From: Sternotherus odoratus | Lineage: Eukaryota > Chordata > Testudines > Kinosternidae | Length of the DNA stretch: 64,000 nucleotides | Direction: 5' to 3' | Assembly (NCBI GenBank): GCA_032164245.1 | Contig: JAVMKO010000004.1 | Coordinates: forward strand, 29,117,626 to 29,181,625 | Shown here: positions 1 through 12,764 of the stretch, piece by piece | Layout of the letters: each line of letters starts with the position of its first letter | How positions within the stretch are numbered: the first letter of the stretch is position 1 | Notes under the pieces: generated by a model | The model's database searches: none | What the model saw: only the letters and a program-made list of their open reading frames with translations | What the model was told of the DNA's origin: nothing | Program-made: the position numbers and the translations under genes

Positions 1-625
1 GCCTCCCCAGATGGGAGCTCCCATGGGGTAGGTGATCCACTTCCCCAAGAGCTGATAGGTCTGAGGTGGCCTGTGAGACCATCCTGCTCGGCCCTTGAGC
101 TCCGGTCCAGGGAGACTAGCCCCTGGCCCCTCCCCTGCTGTCTCCCCTCCCTCACAGACTCAGCTCACCACCCTGTCACTGCTCTGGATGGTGGGGCTGG
201 CTCCTGCTGGGCAGTACAGTGACACGGCTGGTAGTCCTGCTGCTCTGAGCGACATAGTAAGGGGTGGGGAATGGGGGGGCTTGGATAAGGGGCAGGAGGT
301 CCTGGGGGCAGTCAGGGAGCAGGGGGCGGTTGGATGGAGCGGAGGTTTGTGGGGGATGGGGTGTTGGGACAAGGAATGAGGGGGAGTTGGATAAGCATGG
401 GAGTCCTGGAGGAGGGGGGTGGATGGGACGGGGCAGTCAGGGGACAAGGAGCAAGGGGGGTTAGATGGGCTAGGGATTCTGAGGGGGGCAGTCAGGGATT
501 GGGAAGTGTGGGGGTGTTGGATAGGGGGCAGGGACAGGGGCCAGGCTGTTGGCACAATCTTCCCTACCCGGTCCTCCATACAGTTTCGCAGCCCTGATGT
601 GGCCCTTGCACCAAACAGTTTTTCT
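1..625 (+). mobile_element. Non-autonomous hAT element, 3' part
   Basis: G-rich, low-complexity sequence ends in a TTCCCTACCCGGTCCTCC stretch and a GTGGCCCTTGCACC segment. Both closely match the right end of the complete hAT element at 6383-7372. The terminal inverted repeat is eroded and the left end is outside the window. The short reading frames here are low-complexity shadows. Confidence 0.6.
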
Positions 626-1830
626 TTTCTTAACTTCATCATTTCTTTTTTAAAGGTGTGGTGTGTGTGTACACACATGTGCTCTTTCTCTGTGGTGCAA
701 AACATTTTGGGAGCTGAAGGTCTAGAAAAGCTGCTCTAACAATGAGTAAAAGCAGTCATGGTTGGGTTAACCTGGAAGTTATTTCTGGACAGAACAGTAG
801 TTTTTATTTATGCCTGTGCTAGTATTATGATATATGCATACAACCATACCTAAAGCAGTGGTGGTCTGCTATTTGAGAGCCTGTATTCTGACTTAAGGGG
901 TGATAGCCTGAAAAAAAAAGTCTTGGTTGAAAGTCTTGGATAAGCTTCATATTATACTTGCCTGACTCATTAGTTTGGAGTGGAGACCCTCCTTAAGATA
1001 TACTTGAGTCAGTCAGTGAATCAAAGAAAGGCTTGGATTTCTGTAGTTGCTATGTGCAACCATCCTCTGCCAAAAATGTCATTTGGTTCCAAAACCATGA
1101 TCCATGGAGAACTGGCCAATCAAATGGTGCTGGTTTACCACCTTGTTTCTTGATGCTTTTTTAAAAAATGTAAATCAATAATCTTTCTGCAGAAACGGGA
1201 TATAAAAGTTTAGCCCCCAGCTACATCAGTAAACAGTCAAAGAATGACAGTCTACAAACTGGCATTTGTTACATAGAACACTGCTATCAGGCATAATGTG
1301 TCATACCATGAGCAATGAGGTTTTTTTCAGAGGCTAGCCAGAATGATCTGTCTTGAGGGAAATAGGTAAAATGTACTAAAGCTGGTTAACTCAGTAAAAA
1401 TAAAAATGCACAATGGCAGCAAATGCAAAGCGATAAGCATCCTGATACATAAACTCCTTTCGCATTGAAGGAGTAATTTTTTTTTTTTTACACCTTCCTT
1501 CCAATTTGAAAAAATATTTTTACATCCTCAGACACAAGTATTTTTCACACTCCAGTTTGTGTCTCCTGTAATGTAGTGCATCAGTTAATATATAGCTCTG
1601 TTAATAATTGCTGCTAATAAATTGGCTTAAACCTTAACGTTAAAATGAACTCACAAGGGCTTTTGAAGTATTTTGCTCTTGAACTGCTTCTAATTTTGTG
1701 ATTAAAATGGTACTGATGTAACTATCAGACTTGATTTCATTCTGTCTTAAATATTTTTTAGAATAGTTTGAGAGGATATTTGAATTGTAGAACTACTAAT
1801 CTGCAATGAAATTATGGGTTTATTTTCTAG
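626..1830 (+). other. AP1AR intron 1 (3' part)
   Basis: AT-rich intronic sequence after the hAT fragment. A short GT-rich stretch lies at about 655-680. No exon or recognisable element is seen in the rest. Confidence 0.6.
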
Positions 1831-1879
1831 ATCAAAGTATTTTAGAACATGTTCAACTGGAGAACACTTCACTATAGAG
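1831..1879 (+). CDS. AP1AR: AP1AR coding exon 2
   Basis: A 49-nt exon flanked by TTTTCTAG and GTAAGTAC. After one base that completes a codon from exon 1, it reads SKYFRTCSTGEHFTIE, the segment just after the Gly-rich N-terminus of gadkin. It ends on a complete codon, so the next exon begins in phase 0. Confidence 0.9.
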
Positions 1880-3879
1880 GTAAGTACTTTTTTCCACTAT
1901 GCCTTGAAAACTTTTTTTAAAAAGTTTCATCCCAACCAGACTTTTGGGCACATGTCATTGTTTGCATAAAATGGAACCTCTTAATACTATATCAGGCTAA
2001 AGCACTGAGTGAAGCATGAAATAGTAGGCATGTCGGTATTCTAAACTGTAATGCATATAGGAATCAAAGTATTAGTTTTCTGTGCCCTATCCAGCAGCAG
2101 ATGAGACAGTAGCAAAAATTCTCAAGTCCTGTCTATGCTACAGCTTCCACTGCTGCTATACTGGGAGTGGAATATATCACATTTTTTCCATTGTAAATGC
2201 ATCCTAATTTAGTCTGCTAGATCATAGAATCCGATGTGATATCCCCAAATCCACCAACTGTGGAGGCTACTCTGTGTTAACAGGAAAATCCTGACTTTCA
2301 AGCAAGGAAACATCTCTATAGTTGCACTATCAAAGACTGTCAGTTTAGCCAAGGGAAGAGAGTCTGTCACTTGCCTAACTTGCAGGTTCCTGGGAATAAC
2401 AGGGTTGAGTGTGCTCATATAACGTGTCAATATAGCACACGTGCCCTTGTCCCAAGAACTTTGAGGATAGCTCTTTCCTCAAAGGTGGAACTTGGCATCA
2501 TTGTGGATAAATTGCTTCCTTACTTGGTTGTTAGCAAGGAAAACAGAAGGGCTGTGTGGACATAAAATCTCCTTTCTGCAGTATAAAGCTGTTGCTGTGT
2601 GTATATTCCTTGCAGCAGCAGATTGATAGTGGAAAGAAGGTTCTGTTGTTTTCTTAATCTCCTAGATTACTTAGTCCAGTTTCTCCCTTCCCATTTATAG
2701 TAGTTATTCTGTACCTTATAGGAACTCCTACAGGCTGTGCTGCCCATCCATGCTAGTAGACTCCATTATAAATGTAGGAAACAATGTTGGATGACTTCTG
2801 TTGGTTTTATTTTGATCTTTGTGATAGGTCAGCCTACTGCAGTGGCTTGTACAATTTATAAGACTGCATATATTTTGGATTCAGCCTTCTGTGCTTAGAT
2901 TCCTTTATAAAGCATCCTAATGTTTTTATTGGCTATTATTCCTTTATATGCAAAGCTGTCATCTTGCTTAGAATCCTGGTTTCCGTTTCAAGTAACTAAT
3001 TATTCCACCTGAATTTGTTACTGTATATCCCCAAAGTGGAAAGGGATGAATCAAGATCTCTCTGTGGAAGAGGTACATCTATGCTGCAGCTTTTCAGAAG
3101 GCAGGTTGTGGGAGCGGAGACTGGAACCCTATTAGTAGGTTAGGATCCATAGCTGGAAGAGAGGGTTTTCCATCTTTGGCTGAGGAAAGCTTGTATTTAT
3201 TTCTTCAGAGATGTCAATGGTGCCTAGAACTTTTGTATAGGTGATTTATTTGTTTTTGTATGTTAAAATACATTTAATTATTTTTGCCCTATGAATATTT
3301 TTCAGAAAACATGTCACAAATTTCATGTATTGTAATGTGTAATGTTAGAGGTAGCTTGCACTACAGCTTTTGGCTTTGGTGCACTTTTATACCAATATAC
3401 AGTACTTCTGTGTCTAGTGCCTATAACTGATAGTTTTATGGCTTTTTATTCATATCCGAATATATGAGCCTGAGAGAATTCATCAGTCATTAACTAATAA
3501 AACCATAAATTACCCTCCCAACAGAGTTGCTCGGGGCACTGTATAATACCAAATGCAATGAAATGCAACAAAACTCTTAATTCTAACTCTTATCCTCTTA
3601 ATTATTACATTCTGTGTAGAAGAAGAAAAGTTACAAGCAATGTTTGTAGGGAAGCTGGTCACACTCCAAAAGCAATAGCTCTTCACAAAGTAGAAGATTT
3701 GATAATTGAATATTATTGTCTTCATCTTTAATTGGAGCAGCATTTCCACAAAATATGCCTAATAGGTAAACCTGTTGTAATTATGCTGATTTTTATTTGT
3801 GTTCATTGAAGTGTGGTGTTTGTATCACAATGTCTGCTTGTCAGTAACCTTGTATACTCTGTGTTGTTTTTCTTTGCAG
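1880..3879 (+). other. AP1AR intron 2
   Basis: A 2.0-kb AT-rich intron. I see no recognisable repeat or exon in it. Confidence 0.6.
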
Positions 3880-3906
3880 TTTGAGAATCTAGTGGAAAGT
3901 GATGAG
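3880..3906 (+). CDS. AP1AR: AP1AR coding exon 3 (27-nt microexon)
   Basis: This 27-nt exon encodes exactly nine residues, FENLVESDE, between the acceptor TCTTTGCAG and the donor GTAAGTAC. Both ends are in phase 0, so skipping it would keep the frame. The acidic peptide is the expected continuation of exon 2 in gadkin. Strong splice sites offset its small size. Confidence 0.88.
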
Positions 3907-4092
3907 GTAAGTACTTGGGTTTCACAGTACAGCACTCACTAATTCAACAAACTTTCACACTTCTAAAATATTTATGTGTAGTCCCAAGATCCACATCTTG
4001 CTAACCTTTCTGGCTGCAGCTAATTTCTGTACTGGTCTCTTCATACAAGAGTTGCTGGTATTTTTTTTGACACTATCGGGACTTGATTTTCT

Positions 4093-4890
4093 TCATAAGA
4101 ATGGCTGTACTGGGTCAGACCAAAGGTCCATCCAGCCCATTATCCTGTCTACTGACAGTGGCCAATACCAGGTTCCCCTGAGTGAGTGAACCTAACAGGT
4201 AATGATCAAGTGATCTAGTTCCTGCCATCCATCACCACCCTCTGACAAACTGAGGCTAGGGACACCATTCCTTACTAATCTTGGCTAATAGCCATTAATG
4301 GACTTAACCTCCATGAATTTATCCAGTTCTCTTTTAAATTCTGTTATAGTCCTAGCCTTCACAACCTCCTTAGGCAAGGAGTTCCGCAGGTTGACTGTGT
4401 GCTATGTGAAGAAAAACTTCTTAAACCTGCTACCCATCAATTTCATTTGGTAGCCTCTAGTTCTTATATTATGGGAACAAGTAAATAACTTTTCCTTATT
4501 CACTTTCTCCTCACCATTCATGATTTTATATACCTCTCTCCTGTCCACTCTTAGTCTCCTCTCAAGCTGAAAAGTCCTAGCCTCTTTAATCTCTCCTTAT
4601 ATGGGACCTGTTCCAAATCCCTAATCAGTGTAGTTGCCCTTCTTGGAACCTTTTCTAATGCCAGTATATCTTTTTTTGAGATGAGGAGCCCACATCTGTA
4701 TGCAGTATTCAAGATGTGGGCACACCATGGATTTATATAAGGGCAATAAGATATTCTCTCTACCTTTTTAAATGATTCCTAGCATTCTGTTTGCTTTTTT
4801 GACTGCAGCTGCACACTGCGTGGATGTCTTTAGAGAACTATCCACGGTGACTCCAAGATCTTTTTCCTTTCTTCTTCTAGGATAGTAGTA
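4093..4890 (-). mobile_element. CR1 LINE 3' part, antisense, in AP1AR intron 3
   Basis: The sequence starting ATGGCTGTACTGGGTCAGAC is the reverse complement of a CR1-family end. Its minus strand at about 4768-4890 reads EKDLGVTVDSSLKTSTQC and [10 protein letters not shown], the C-terminal part of CR1 ORF2 (reverse transcriptase protein). It is 5'-truncated and full of stops, so an old copy. Confidence 0.75.
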
Positions 4891-6308
4891 AATAATATTC
4901 TTCTGGTTGCAGGGGATGAAGAAAAGTGGGACTGCAAAGGGAAGTGCAGGATTATTATAATGGGAATTATGAAAAACAAATATACCTGATAAAGATTCAG
5001 ACTGGGGTATCCCACATAAGAGTAGGAATATTTGTCTAACTGTAATCTTTTGGTAAAACATTAACATTCCCAATATGGCAGGACAGCATGTTTTTATATA
5101 GAGAATCCGAGTTTGGCACCTGAACTATTATAAGCTCTAATTTGAACTGTAGAAGCACTGGAGTCAGTGCTTAGTCCCATCTAGGACATTTCTGAAGCCT
5201 AACACAAGGAAGTAGTTCACTAATGCTATAGGGAGTTGCCTTCAGTCCATCCTTCATTGCAACTTAAGGTTTTTGAAGGAAAGTAGTAATGAGGGGATTT
5301 CTGTGTCAACAAACCTCTCTTCCCAACTCCCTTGCAACTCCAAAAAAAATAAAAATAGACACAATAAATACCATTCAAGAGGTACAGTTATAGAACTTCT
5401 CAGGGACCTGGAGGCAGTTCAACTGTGTCCGTGTGACCCATAATGCATTTGAAGACATGCTGTCACCTGGCACAAGAGTTAAATTACTGCATGTAGGGTA
5501 TACATACTAGACTTGCTCTTCCAGTTTTTGCTATCTAAGAATGAACTTGTTCAAATTTCGGTACTGCAAAATTTAAATAGTACTGGTCTCTCTTGCATCT
5601 TTAATAAACAGGCATGGCATTCCTTGTGGTTCCAATGTCTGTACATAAGCAGTAATCTACGAGATGCGGGTTTATAATGGATACCAGCACAGTTCAAGTA
5701 TGCTGATGCACTAGATCAAAAGTGGCATTTTCAACCATTTATGAAGTGTAAATAGTACTGACACTTATGCTTAGAAGTATCCTTGCACAATGGCGTAAAA
5801 AACTTTCTTTTAAAAAACTGGCATGTTTCAGTGACTGGCTTCTGGACAACTCACCAGTTTTCTCAAATGAAAAATTGGAAAATGAACTGCTTCTGGCATG
5901 ACTTAGTATTTTTTCTTGTCAAGTTTTTTAAAAAAGAATTATAGACCTTTCTAAAATTAATCTAATAGGTTCTTTATTGCCTCTTGACAGCTACTAGCCC
6001 TACAACTTGGCAAAACTTGTACACCATTTTGACTGGAGCAAATCTCTCTCCTGGGATACTACAGTGGTTAGTTTCACTGCCCGGCCTCAGTAAAGGGATT
6101 ATGCTAAACAAACTGCAAAGGAAAAAGCCAAAAAAAGAAAATTTGCTTCTGATGTAATTCTTCCTTAGTGAAATTTCTAGGCAGAAATCTGTGCCTTTCA
6201 GTGACTGAGGGCAAGTCTTTAGTGAAGAGCTTCTCCTGTCGACGTAGTTAATTCACCTCCATGACAGGCAGCATCTATATTGATGGAAGAAGCTCTCCCA
6301 TTGACATA

Positions 6309-6363
6309 GGAGGTTAGGTCAATGTGCTGGAGGTTAGGTCAATGTGCTGGAAGTTAGGTCAAT
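6309..6363 (+). repeat. Short tandem repeat, about 21-bp unit
   Basis: GGAGGTTAGGTCAATGTGCT occurs about 2.6 times in a row, the last copy diverged. It lies in the older MITE just left of the hAT insertion. Confidence 0.75.
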
Positions 6364-6382
6364 ATAACTGCATCGCTTAGGA

Positions 6383-7372
6383 CAGGGGTGGGCAAACTAC
6401 GGCCCACGGGCCAGATCCGACCTGCGGGCTCCTCCTAACTGGCCCCCGAGGTCTGGCTGGGGAGGCTGCTCCAGCCCCTCCCTAGCTCTCTCCCTCCCCC
6501 GCGGCCTCTGGGGGTCGCACGCAGCAGCTCTGGGGGGCGCAACCACGTGGCTGGCTGGGGAGGCTGGTCTGGCCTCTCCCCCGCTGTCTCACTCCCCCAC
6601 AGCCGCGGGAGCAGCAGCTTTCAGAAGCAGGGCTGCGCGACTGCATGGCCGGCTGGGGAGGCTGCTCCGGCCAGTCCCCCGCTGTCTTTCTCCCCCGTGG
6701 CCTCCGCTCTCAGGAGCGGGGCTGCACGACCACGTGTTTGGCTCCAGGCCAGACAATGCGGTGCGCTCCAGCGATCAGTGTGGCGTGTCTGGCTGTGGGC
6801 CAGAAATGCTATTCTTAGTGGTGGCACGGTAAGCGGGCTGTGGCGGGGACGGACCTGGGGCGGGGGATTGGATAAGGGGGCAGAGGGTTGGGGTGGGGGC
6901 AGTGAATGGGGGGTTGGATGCCGCGTGGGAGTCCTAGGGGCGCTGTCAGGGGGTGGGGGTGTGGCTAGGAGTCAGGGAGCAGGGGGAGTAGCTAGGGGGT
7001 TAAGGTCCTGGGGTGTGAATTAGGGGGTGGGGAGGTCTCTGGAGAGGGGTGCTCAGGGGAAGGGAGCAAAGGGCTTAGGGGGTGGGGCCTTGGGGTGATT
7101 AGGGGTCTATGGAGGGGGTAGTCAGGGGACAAGGAGTAGGGGGACTTAGATAGGGGCTGATTCTGGGGGGGTGTCAATTAGAGTGGGGGGAGTCTCCAGA
7201 GGGGTCAATCAGGGGACAAGAAGTGGGGGGTTGGGCGGGTCGGTGGTTCGGGGGGGGGGGGGTAGGGAAGTGGGAGGGGGCCGGATTGGCGGCGGGGCCT
7301 TCCCTACCCAGCCCTCCATATGATTTTGTAAACCCAATGTGGCCCTTGGGACAAAAGGTTTGCCCACCCCTG
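6383..7372 (+). mobile_element. Non-autonomous hAT element (990 bp) with 8-bp target duplication
   Basis: The left end CAGGGGTGGGCAAACT matches the reverse complement of the right end AGTTTGCCCACCCCTG-type sequence (here AGGTTTGCCCACCCCTG). The flanking 8-mers GCTTAGGA and CCTTAGGA differ at one base. CAGGGGT ends and 8-bp duplications are standard for hAT transposons. The interior is GC- and G-rich with no transposase, so it depended on a partner element for movement. Confidence 0.85.
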
Positions 7373-7541
7373 CCTTAGGAGTTTGGATTTTTCACATCCC
7401 TGAATGATGAAATTATACCAAGTTAAATTTATAGTGTAGACTGACCTGAAACAAAGACGCAAGTTGCATAGGTCACCAGCTCCTCCCAGGCTAATGCAGA
7501 ATGAGGTAAACATATCACTATCTGGTTTGTACAGAGTAGAA

Positions 7542-7693
7542 CAGCAATGTCCAATACATTTGCCACTAGCCACATGTGACTAATAGGCTATTGAATTGTG
7601 GCTAATGCATGTGGCTTTTTTTATAATGTGGCTAATAAGAAAAATTCAAAACCACAAGTGTGGCAAGCATCGAATTTCTATTGGACACCACTG
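7542..7693 (+). mobile_element. Short hAT MITE (152 bp) with perfect 8-bp target duplication
   Basis: The ends CAGCAATGTCCAATA and TATTGGACACCACTG are imperfect inverted repeats. The element is flanked on both sides by GAGTAGAA, an exact 8-bp duplication (7534-7541 and 7694-7701). There is no coding capacity. Confidence 0.8.
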
Positions 7694-7979
7694 GAGTAGA
7701 AGATTCTGGTATTGTATCCAAGCCAGACCAGAATATAAAAACATGAAAGTTGCCTGTCTGGATAACACACTGAGGGAATGCCAATTCAAGTTTTATGCAG
7801 TTCTCGCACCCTGCTTGTGCATAAATTGGCTCAAGCGACAAACCATTCAAAAGGACCAAAATAGGCCTCCCAACTTCACTTCCAAACAAGCACATGCTGA
7901 TAATGATTGACAATTATGTTGGCCAGTCAAGTCAACAAACATGAGGTCCCTAGGTCCAAAATGCTTCAGAGGGAAACTA

Positions 7980-8123
7980 CAGTGGAACCCCGCAATACCA
8001 TGACGATTAGGGTCCAAAAATATTGACCACGGTATTGCGGGGTTGCACTACATCAAAGTTGGGAGCCCTGCGATATAAGCGGATTCACTCTACCGCGGGG
8101 CGTGGTATTGCAGGGCTCAACTG
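7980..8123 (+). mobile_element. pogo/Tigger-like MITE (144 bp) at a TA site
   Basis: The ends CAGTGGAACCCCGCAATACC and GGTATTGCAGGGCTCAACTG are inverted repeats matching at 17 of 20 positions. TA flanks both ends. The interior repeats the GGTATTGCGGGG motif. This is typical of a mariner/pogo-type miniature element. Confidence 0.75.
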
Positions 8124-8819
8124 TAATGTATTTTTCACATGAGCTGAAAAACACCATTTTCAGGAAGAGTGCTTCACATCTGGGAAAAGGGTCATGTAAG
8201 GGGAGACTTGCTAAGTGGACAGACTAGGAAGAGTGGAATCTTCACCATAAGGTCTTCAGGAATCTGAAGTTTTTTAGGCAACAGCCATGAAGCTGTCTTC
8301 ATCCATGGACAGTACCAAGGTTTTAACCCTGGATAAAGAGCAAAGGGTGGTTATAAGTTGTGCTATTTAATGAATGGCCCATCATCTTACTCTATATGTC
8401 CCATGTAGTTTCTGCATGTTGCTGGCTATCATGTAAAAGGGAAAAGAGGGTTGGGGGAGAAACCTCATCCCACAGGCTCTTTAATGACCAAAACAAGCTG
8501 AAGACCATAAGAGAGGGCCTGCCTTGTGGTCTAACTGTACAAGAAAGACCCTCCTTTCTCAGGGTGCTAACGTTCTATGACAATGCAGACAGGCCAAGAC
8601 TAGCTGCCTGTTAGAAAGGTGAAGATGGGGGAAAAAAGGATGCTTGTAGATCATTCTGTTGAATCTCTAATTACGTGTGGGTATTGCTTTTGATCTTAAA
8701 ACTTTTGTCTGTGAAAGTTTGGTGGTTTTGTTTTTTTTAATAAATGTAGATTGGTTAGTTTGTATACTAAGAAGTAATAGATTATCTTAATTACATTAAT
8801 TTTATTTATAATTTAACAG

Positions 8820-8845
8820 GGAGAAAGCCCAGGAAGCAGTCATAG
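8820..8845 (+). CDS. AP1AR: AP1AR coding exon 4 (26-nt microexon)
   Basis: A 26-nt exon between ATTTAACAG and GTAAGACA. It encodes GESPGSSH plus the first two bases of an Arg codon finished by exon 5. It is not a multiple of three, so skipping it alone would shift the frame. Introns of about 4.9 kb and 3.0 kb flank it. Confidence 0.86.
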
Positions 8846-11800
8846 GTAAGACATTGAGTTTCAAGAGCTTTTTTAGTAGCTTATGTCCTTTTCCATCATG
8901 TCCGTCAACTTACATATGACCAGCAAAATTCATGCTGACTTTTCACTTTGCTGATGCCTGAAAGTTCTAATGCCAGACAGTTACCCAACTTCAGTGAATA
9001 AGAGTGTACTTATAAGCTATTAATATTTGTAGTGGCAATTTATTTTAATATAGTTTAAAATACTTTTTAATGGAGTTTAGTCAACAGTAAATCCCTAATT
9101 TTTTGTAACCCATCTGATTTTTATATTTAATTCTGAAATGATGAACCCACACCTTAAATCTACTGGTTTTACATGTATGTGGCATTTAAAATCACTTGGA
9201 TCTGACTAACACAGCAAATAGCACCACAACCACAGGGGGATGTTCTTCTCCACTGCCTTTGGGGCACATGCATAGACTGTGCGGTGAGGATGATAGGAAG
9301 CAAGATGCAATGATCTTGAATGGGTGACGATGGAGGGTCCCAGAGCTGGAGCTCCAGCCCAAAATTCTACACAGCAATATTTTTAGATCCGCAAACCCAA
9401 ATCAGCTCACCTGGGTGAGCCACGGCTGTGCTGTTGGTCTTCTATCCCTGAGTAGTGTACCTTCAGAGTGCTCTGTGCAGTAATGGCACACCCTGTGGCT
9501 TGGGTATTGAATCTAGCATCCCAGACTCTGCAGTCAGTCACGGGAGTTTGCCTGCCCTCAGACCCTCACTGCACAGCCTGTGGGGGAGGAAAAGCCAGAG
9601 AGGCAGTGACAGAAGAGGACAGAAGGAATCCAATGCAGGAAGATCATCCCAGGAAGGAGGTCCAGGCCCAGATCTGGTCAAGGTAATTAAGGATCCTAGG
9701 TAGCTTTCCCAAGACTGATCCTCCCTTCCTTCTCTGTGCTTGAGAGTGGGGGGCCAGGAATGCAATAAGAAGGGCTGTAGAGAGGTCCTGGTTTCATGAA
9801 GGTGGAGAGGCAGGGGTCAAAAGTCCTGTACTGGTTCTGGAGATAGGGAGAGGGAAAGGTCCCATTTCTGGTTGAGGTGAGGTGTCCCTATTGCTCTAAC
9901 ATTCACAGAAGTATATCAAAAATTCACCACAAGAATTCAAACTGTTAGACTAAACCCCTACCAGTATATAGATTTACACCTTTGGCACTGGCAGCTGATC
10001 CAAGCAACATCCTTAATTTTTTTCATAAACACTCCTAAAAATCTCAAAGCAAGGCTGGCATCTGAGTCAGTAGAAGGATTTCAAATAAATCAGTATAAAG
10101 CAACAATTTTTTTTCAGTAGTCTAGACCAGAAAAATCTTAAATATCTTGAAGTATCCTTCTAAATTTTAAAAGTTTCAGCTTCTTTAAAAGTCTATGGCA
10201 ATTGACTTTTTGTTTTCCTCACAGGTATTCAACTTCATTCACAGTGTAGATATTTTCTAAAAGTATATTTCAGTGATTATGCATAAAAATATTTTAAAAC
10301 TTAATTGCATGTTAATAAATTAATTGAAGGTAGATCTGTATAATATACAGCACAATTGCTGATGCTTGAGTTTATTAAACATTTACTTCATGTAAACTAC
10401 TGGTGCAAAGTTAAAAACAAAGTAGCCTTTATTTAGGCATACAAAGATAAAACAATGCAGATGTGTTGTCTGCATTTCCTTTACCTGACTTTCTTAAATA
10501 TCTTGCCTTTTAAAATCTGTAGCTTTGTTTTTCGTACTTTAGGTCACTTTTTTTTTTTAAATCCCCTTCTAACATCTTATAAAAATTAGTTTATTGACAA
10601 ACATTCCGCTAGTTGTGGGGAAAATCTGGACATGAACAAGGTTCCAGTGAATTCTCCACTGCTCCACAATTCTACAGGCTTATACCACTTGCTCAGTCTT
10701 AATTTCATCCCCTAATATTTGCAAAAGTATATACAAATGTTACAATAACAAGTTACTAAAATTATAAACTTTCTATTCCATGAATTCATATCCAACATAA
10801 TATATCCTGCAACATTATCACTTGATTCTGCAACTTTATCAGGCTCTGTGTTGGCACAACAACTTGTCTTGAAACACTTTGTTGCTTAGTTGCTACATAA
10901 TACAAAGTGCAGATATGGTTACATAATTTTAGGACACTATACTCAACATGAAACAGATTCTCCATTCCATTTCTTTTAATAAAAAAAAATGTTCTGCTCC
11001 TCCTACACTTGATCTGAGAGAATATTTTGAGCTCTGCTATAACTTCAGTTACCCTGGGTCTCCTTTTCTTATGAAATCTTTACTACATATTAAATAATAT
11101 GTAATCATAAATGTGTCCAAGATTTTTGTTAAAAATTAGAAAAAGGGGACATAATTAAATAGGATGGAACAGCAGTGAGTGAAAGATCAGACAGCACTGG
11201 GAAATTAACTGGAATCTTCCAATCTTAATTTCGAGGCTTTTATCCTTCTCTTAAAAGGGGCATAAATTTTGTAAAGGGTGAGTTTTTTGGGGGGAAATGC
11301 GATTTCATTTAATATACTTTAACATCACATTGCCTTTAATAAAATGTGTTTTTGTGGGGAATATACCTGTGTATGTAGAGATAAATAGTAATGCACAACA
11401 AGTGCAAGTGTAAATCTACCTTGCTGTGTATTAACGGTCTGTGTGAACCACACTTTAAAAGTTCCAGTGAGTGTGCTTTAATCTACTCCCATTTCACTAG
11501 GGAAGATTTAATGCACAGTAACAGGGTCCACATGACAGTTTGTGCCTCGCATACTAGTATTAGGTAGATTTACACCCCAGTTTGCTGTGTACTAACTGTT
11601 CATTTAGGTAAGCCCTGTAACAGTAAACCTTGTTTTAGATATGAACTGTACTTTGTCTGCTCCTATGTTTGGGTTATGTGGCCAATCAAGTTAGAACGTC
11701 AGATCAGAAGGCTGGCTGAACAATTCAGAATTCTAAATTACTTCCTCCTTTCCCTCATTAGTGTACTTCCATTTATAGGCTTGTCTTATTAGTTCCAAGT

Positions 11801-11849
11801 CTAACTTACAATTTACTAAAGAGTGACACTATTTTTTCACCCTCTTCAG
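8846..11849 (+). other. AP1AR intron 4
   Basis: A 3.0-kb AT-rich intron. At about 11398-11630 two similar segments in opposite orientation (GTGTAAATCTACC and GTAGATTTACACC) suggest an old fold-back MITE. At 9370-9780 there is a moderately GC-richer stretch I cannot classify. Confidence 0.5.
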
Positions 11850-11946
11850 ACCTCTGACGGAGGAAGAAATTGCTGATCTGAGAGAGAGACACTATGATTC
11901 CATTGCTGAAAAACAGAGAGCATTTGATATGAAACTTCAGTCAGAG
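11850..11946 (+). CDS. AP1AR: AP1AR coding exon 5
   Basis: A 97-nt exon with acceptor CCTCTTCAG and donor GTAGATAA (a weaker donor, with A-T at +5/+6). It reads PLTEEEIADLRERHYDSIAE and then an AEKQRAFDMKLQSE-like helix. This is one of the best-conserved gadkin segments and starts the central coiled-coil region. It ends on a complete codon. Confidence 0.92.
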
Positions 11947-12764
11947 GTAGATAATTGTGATGGTTGTATGACTTGGATAATTTTATGATTACAAATAATG
12001 GCCTATTTAAAAATGAAGCAAACCAAGTTTTAATTTATGACAAATCATTGTTCTTGCATTTAACAGGATTTTTAGTTGGCCAGGTACTGTAGCTGTGTAA
12101 TTAAATTGGTATGAAAGATGATCGCTTAATTCTTTTACTGTTTAATTAAATGGAAAATATAATAAATAAGGTAGGTTGTCCTCTATAGAGAGCTGTTAAA
12201 TTCAAACTGTCAGCCTTTTTCCTTTGCAAAGGAAAAATGTGCTATGTATTTTTATTGAGTTTATTTAATGGGGAGGGGCGAAACCTTTTTTTTTTTTTAA
12301 TTAAAGAACCTAATTCATCACGTCTGCTTTTAACATCCCATTAACGATTAATGGGATATGATATGGTAATTAATGATCACTTCCAGATAAACACCTCTTT
12401 AAATGCAATACAAATGCATCTCATGTTTAAAACTAATTTTATAATTTATATGGTCCTTGGTAAAACGCCATTATGTATTTAAAACAGCTCACTATTTTCC
12501 CAGTAGCTCTCTTTGTTTTAGCAGGGTAATATATATCTGGCTCAATTCATTAGTTGTTTGAAAGAAGAAAGTAGCAGACTTGCGATATGTTGCATATAGT
12601 GATGATCAAGAAAATGGTTTCTGATGATACATTCTGATAGTTTGTTTTCTGTTTGTCTTTTTATGGGTAACTTTTTATTTTAATTTAGTAAATTTATGTT
12701 TTTATTCATAGGAAGATAGATAGGTTCTGCTTTTGTTAACCCTTATTATTTTGTTCATATACAG
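11947..12764 (+). other. AP1AR intron 5
   Basis: An 818-bp AT-rich intron with a small palindrome at about 12333-12358 (ATCCCATTAA and TTAATGGGAT). Nothing else was recognised. Confidence 0.6.

Larger units (their letters stand above)
6185..7460 (+). repeat. Older MITE-like repeat interrupted by a hAT insertion
   Basis: Flanks on both sides of the 6383-7372 hAT element read as two halves of one interspersed repeat. The left half contains TGTCGACGTAGTTAATTCACC-like sequence; the right half ends in TAGTGTAGACTGACCTG. The outer boundaries are estimates. Confidence 0.4.
3907..8819 (+). other. AP1AR intron 3
   Basis: A 4.9-kb intron holding an antisense CR1 (4093-4890), an old MITE split by a hAT element (about 6185-7460), a short hAT MITE (7542-7693) and a pogo-like MITE (7980-8123). 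The remaining parts, 4891-6184 and 8124-8819, are AT-rich with nothing recognised. Confidence 0.7.

Noticed and set aside
160..739. Frames of 66-181 codons at the window start
   Set aside because: Low-complexity products of a G-rich hAT element.
12333..12358. Small palindrome in AP1AR intron 5
   Set aside because: Ten-base arms in AT-rich DNA; expected by chance.
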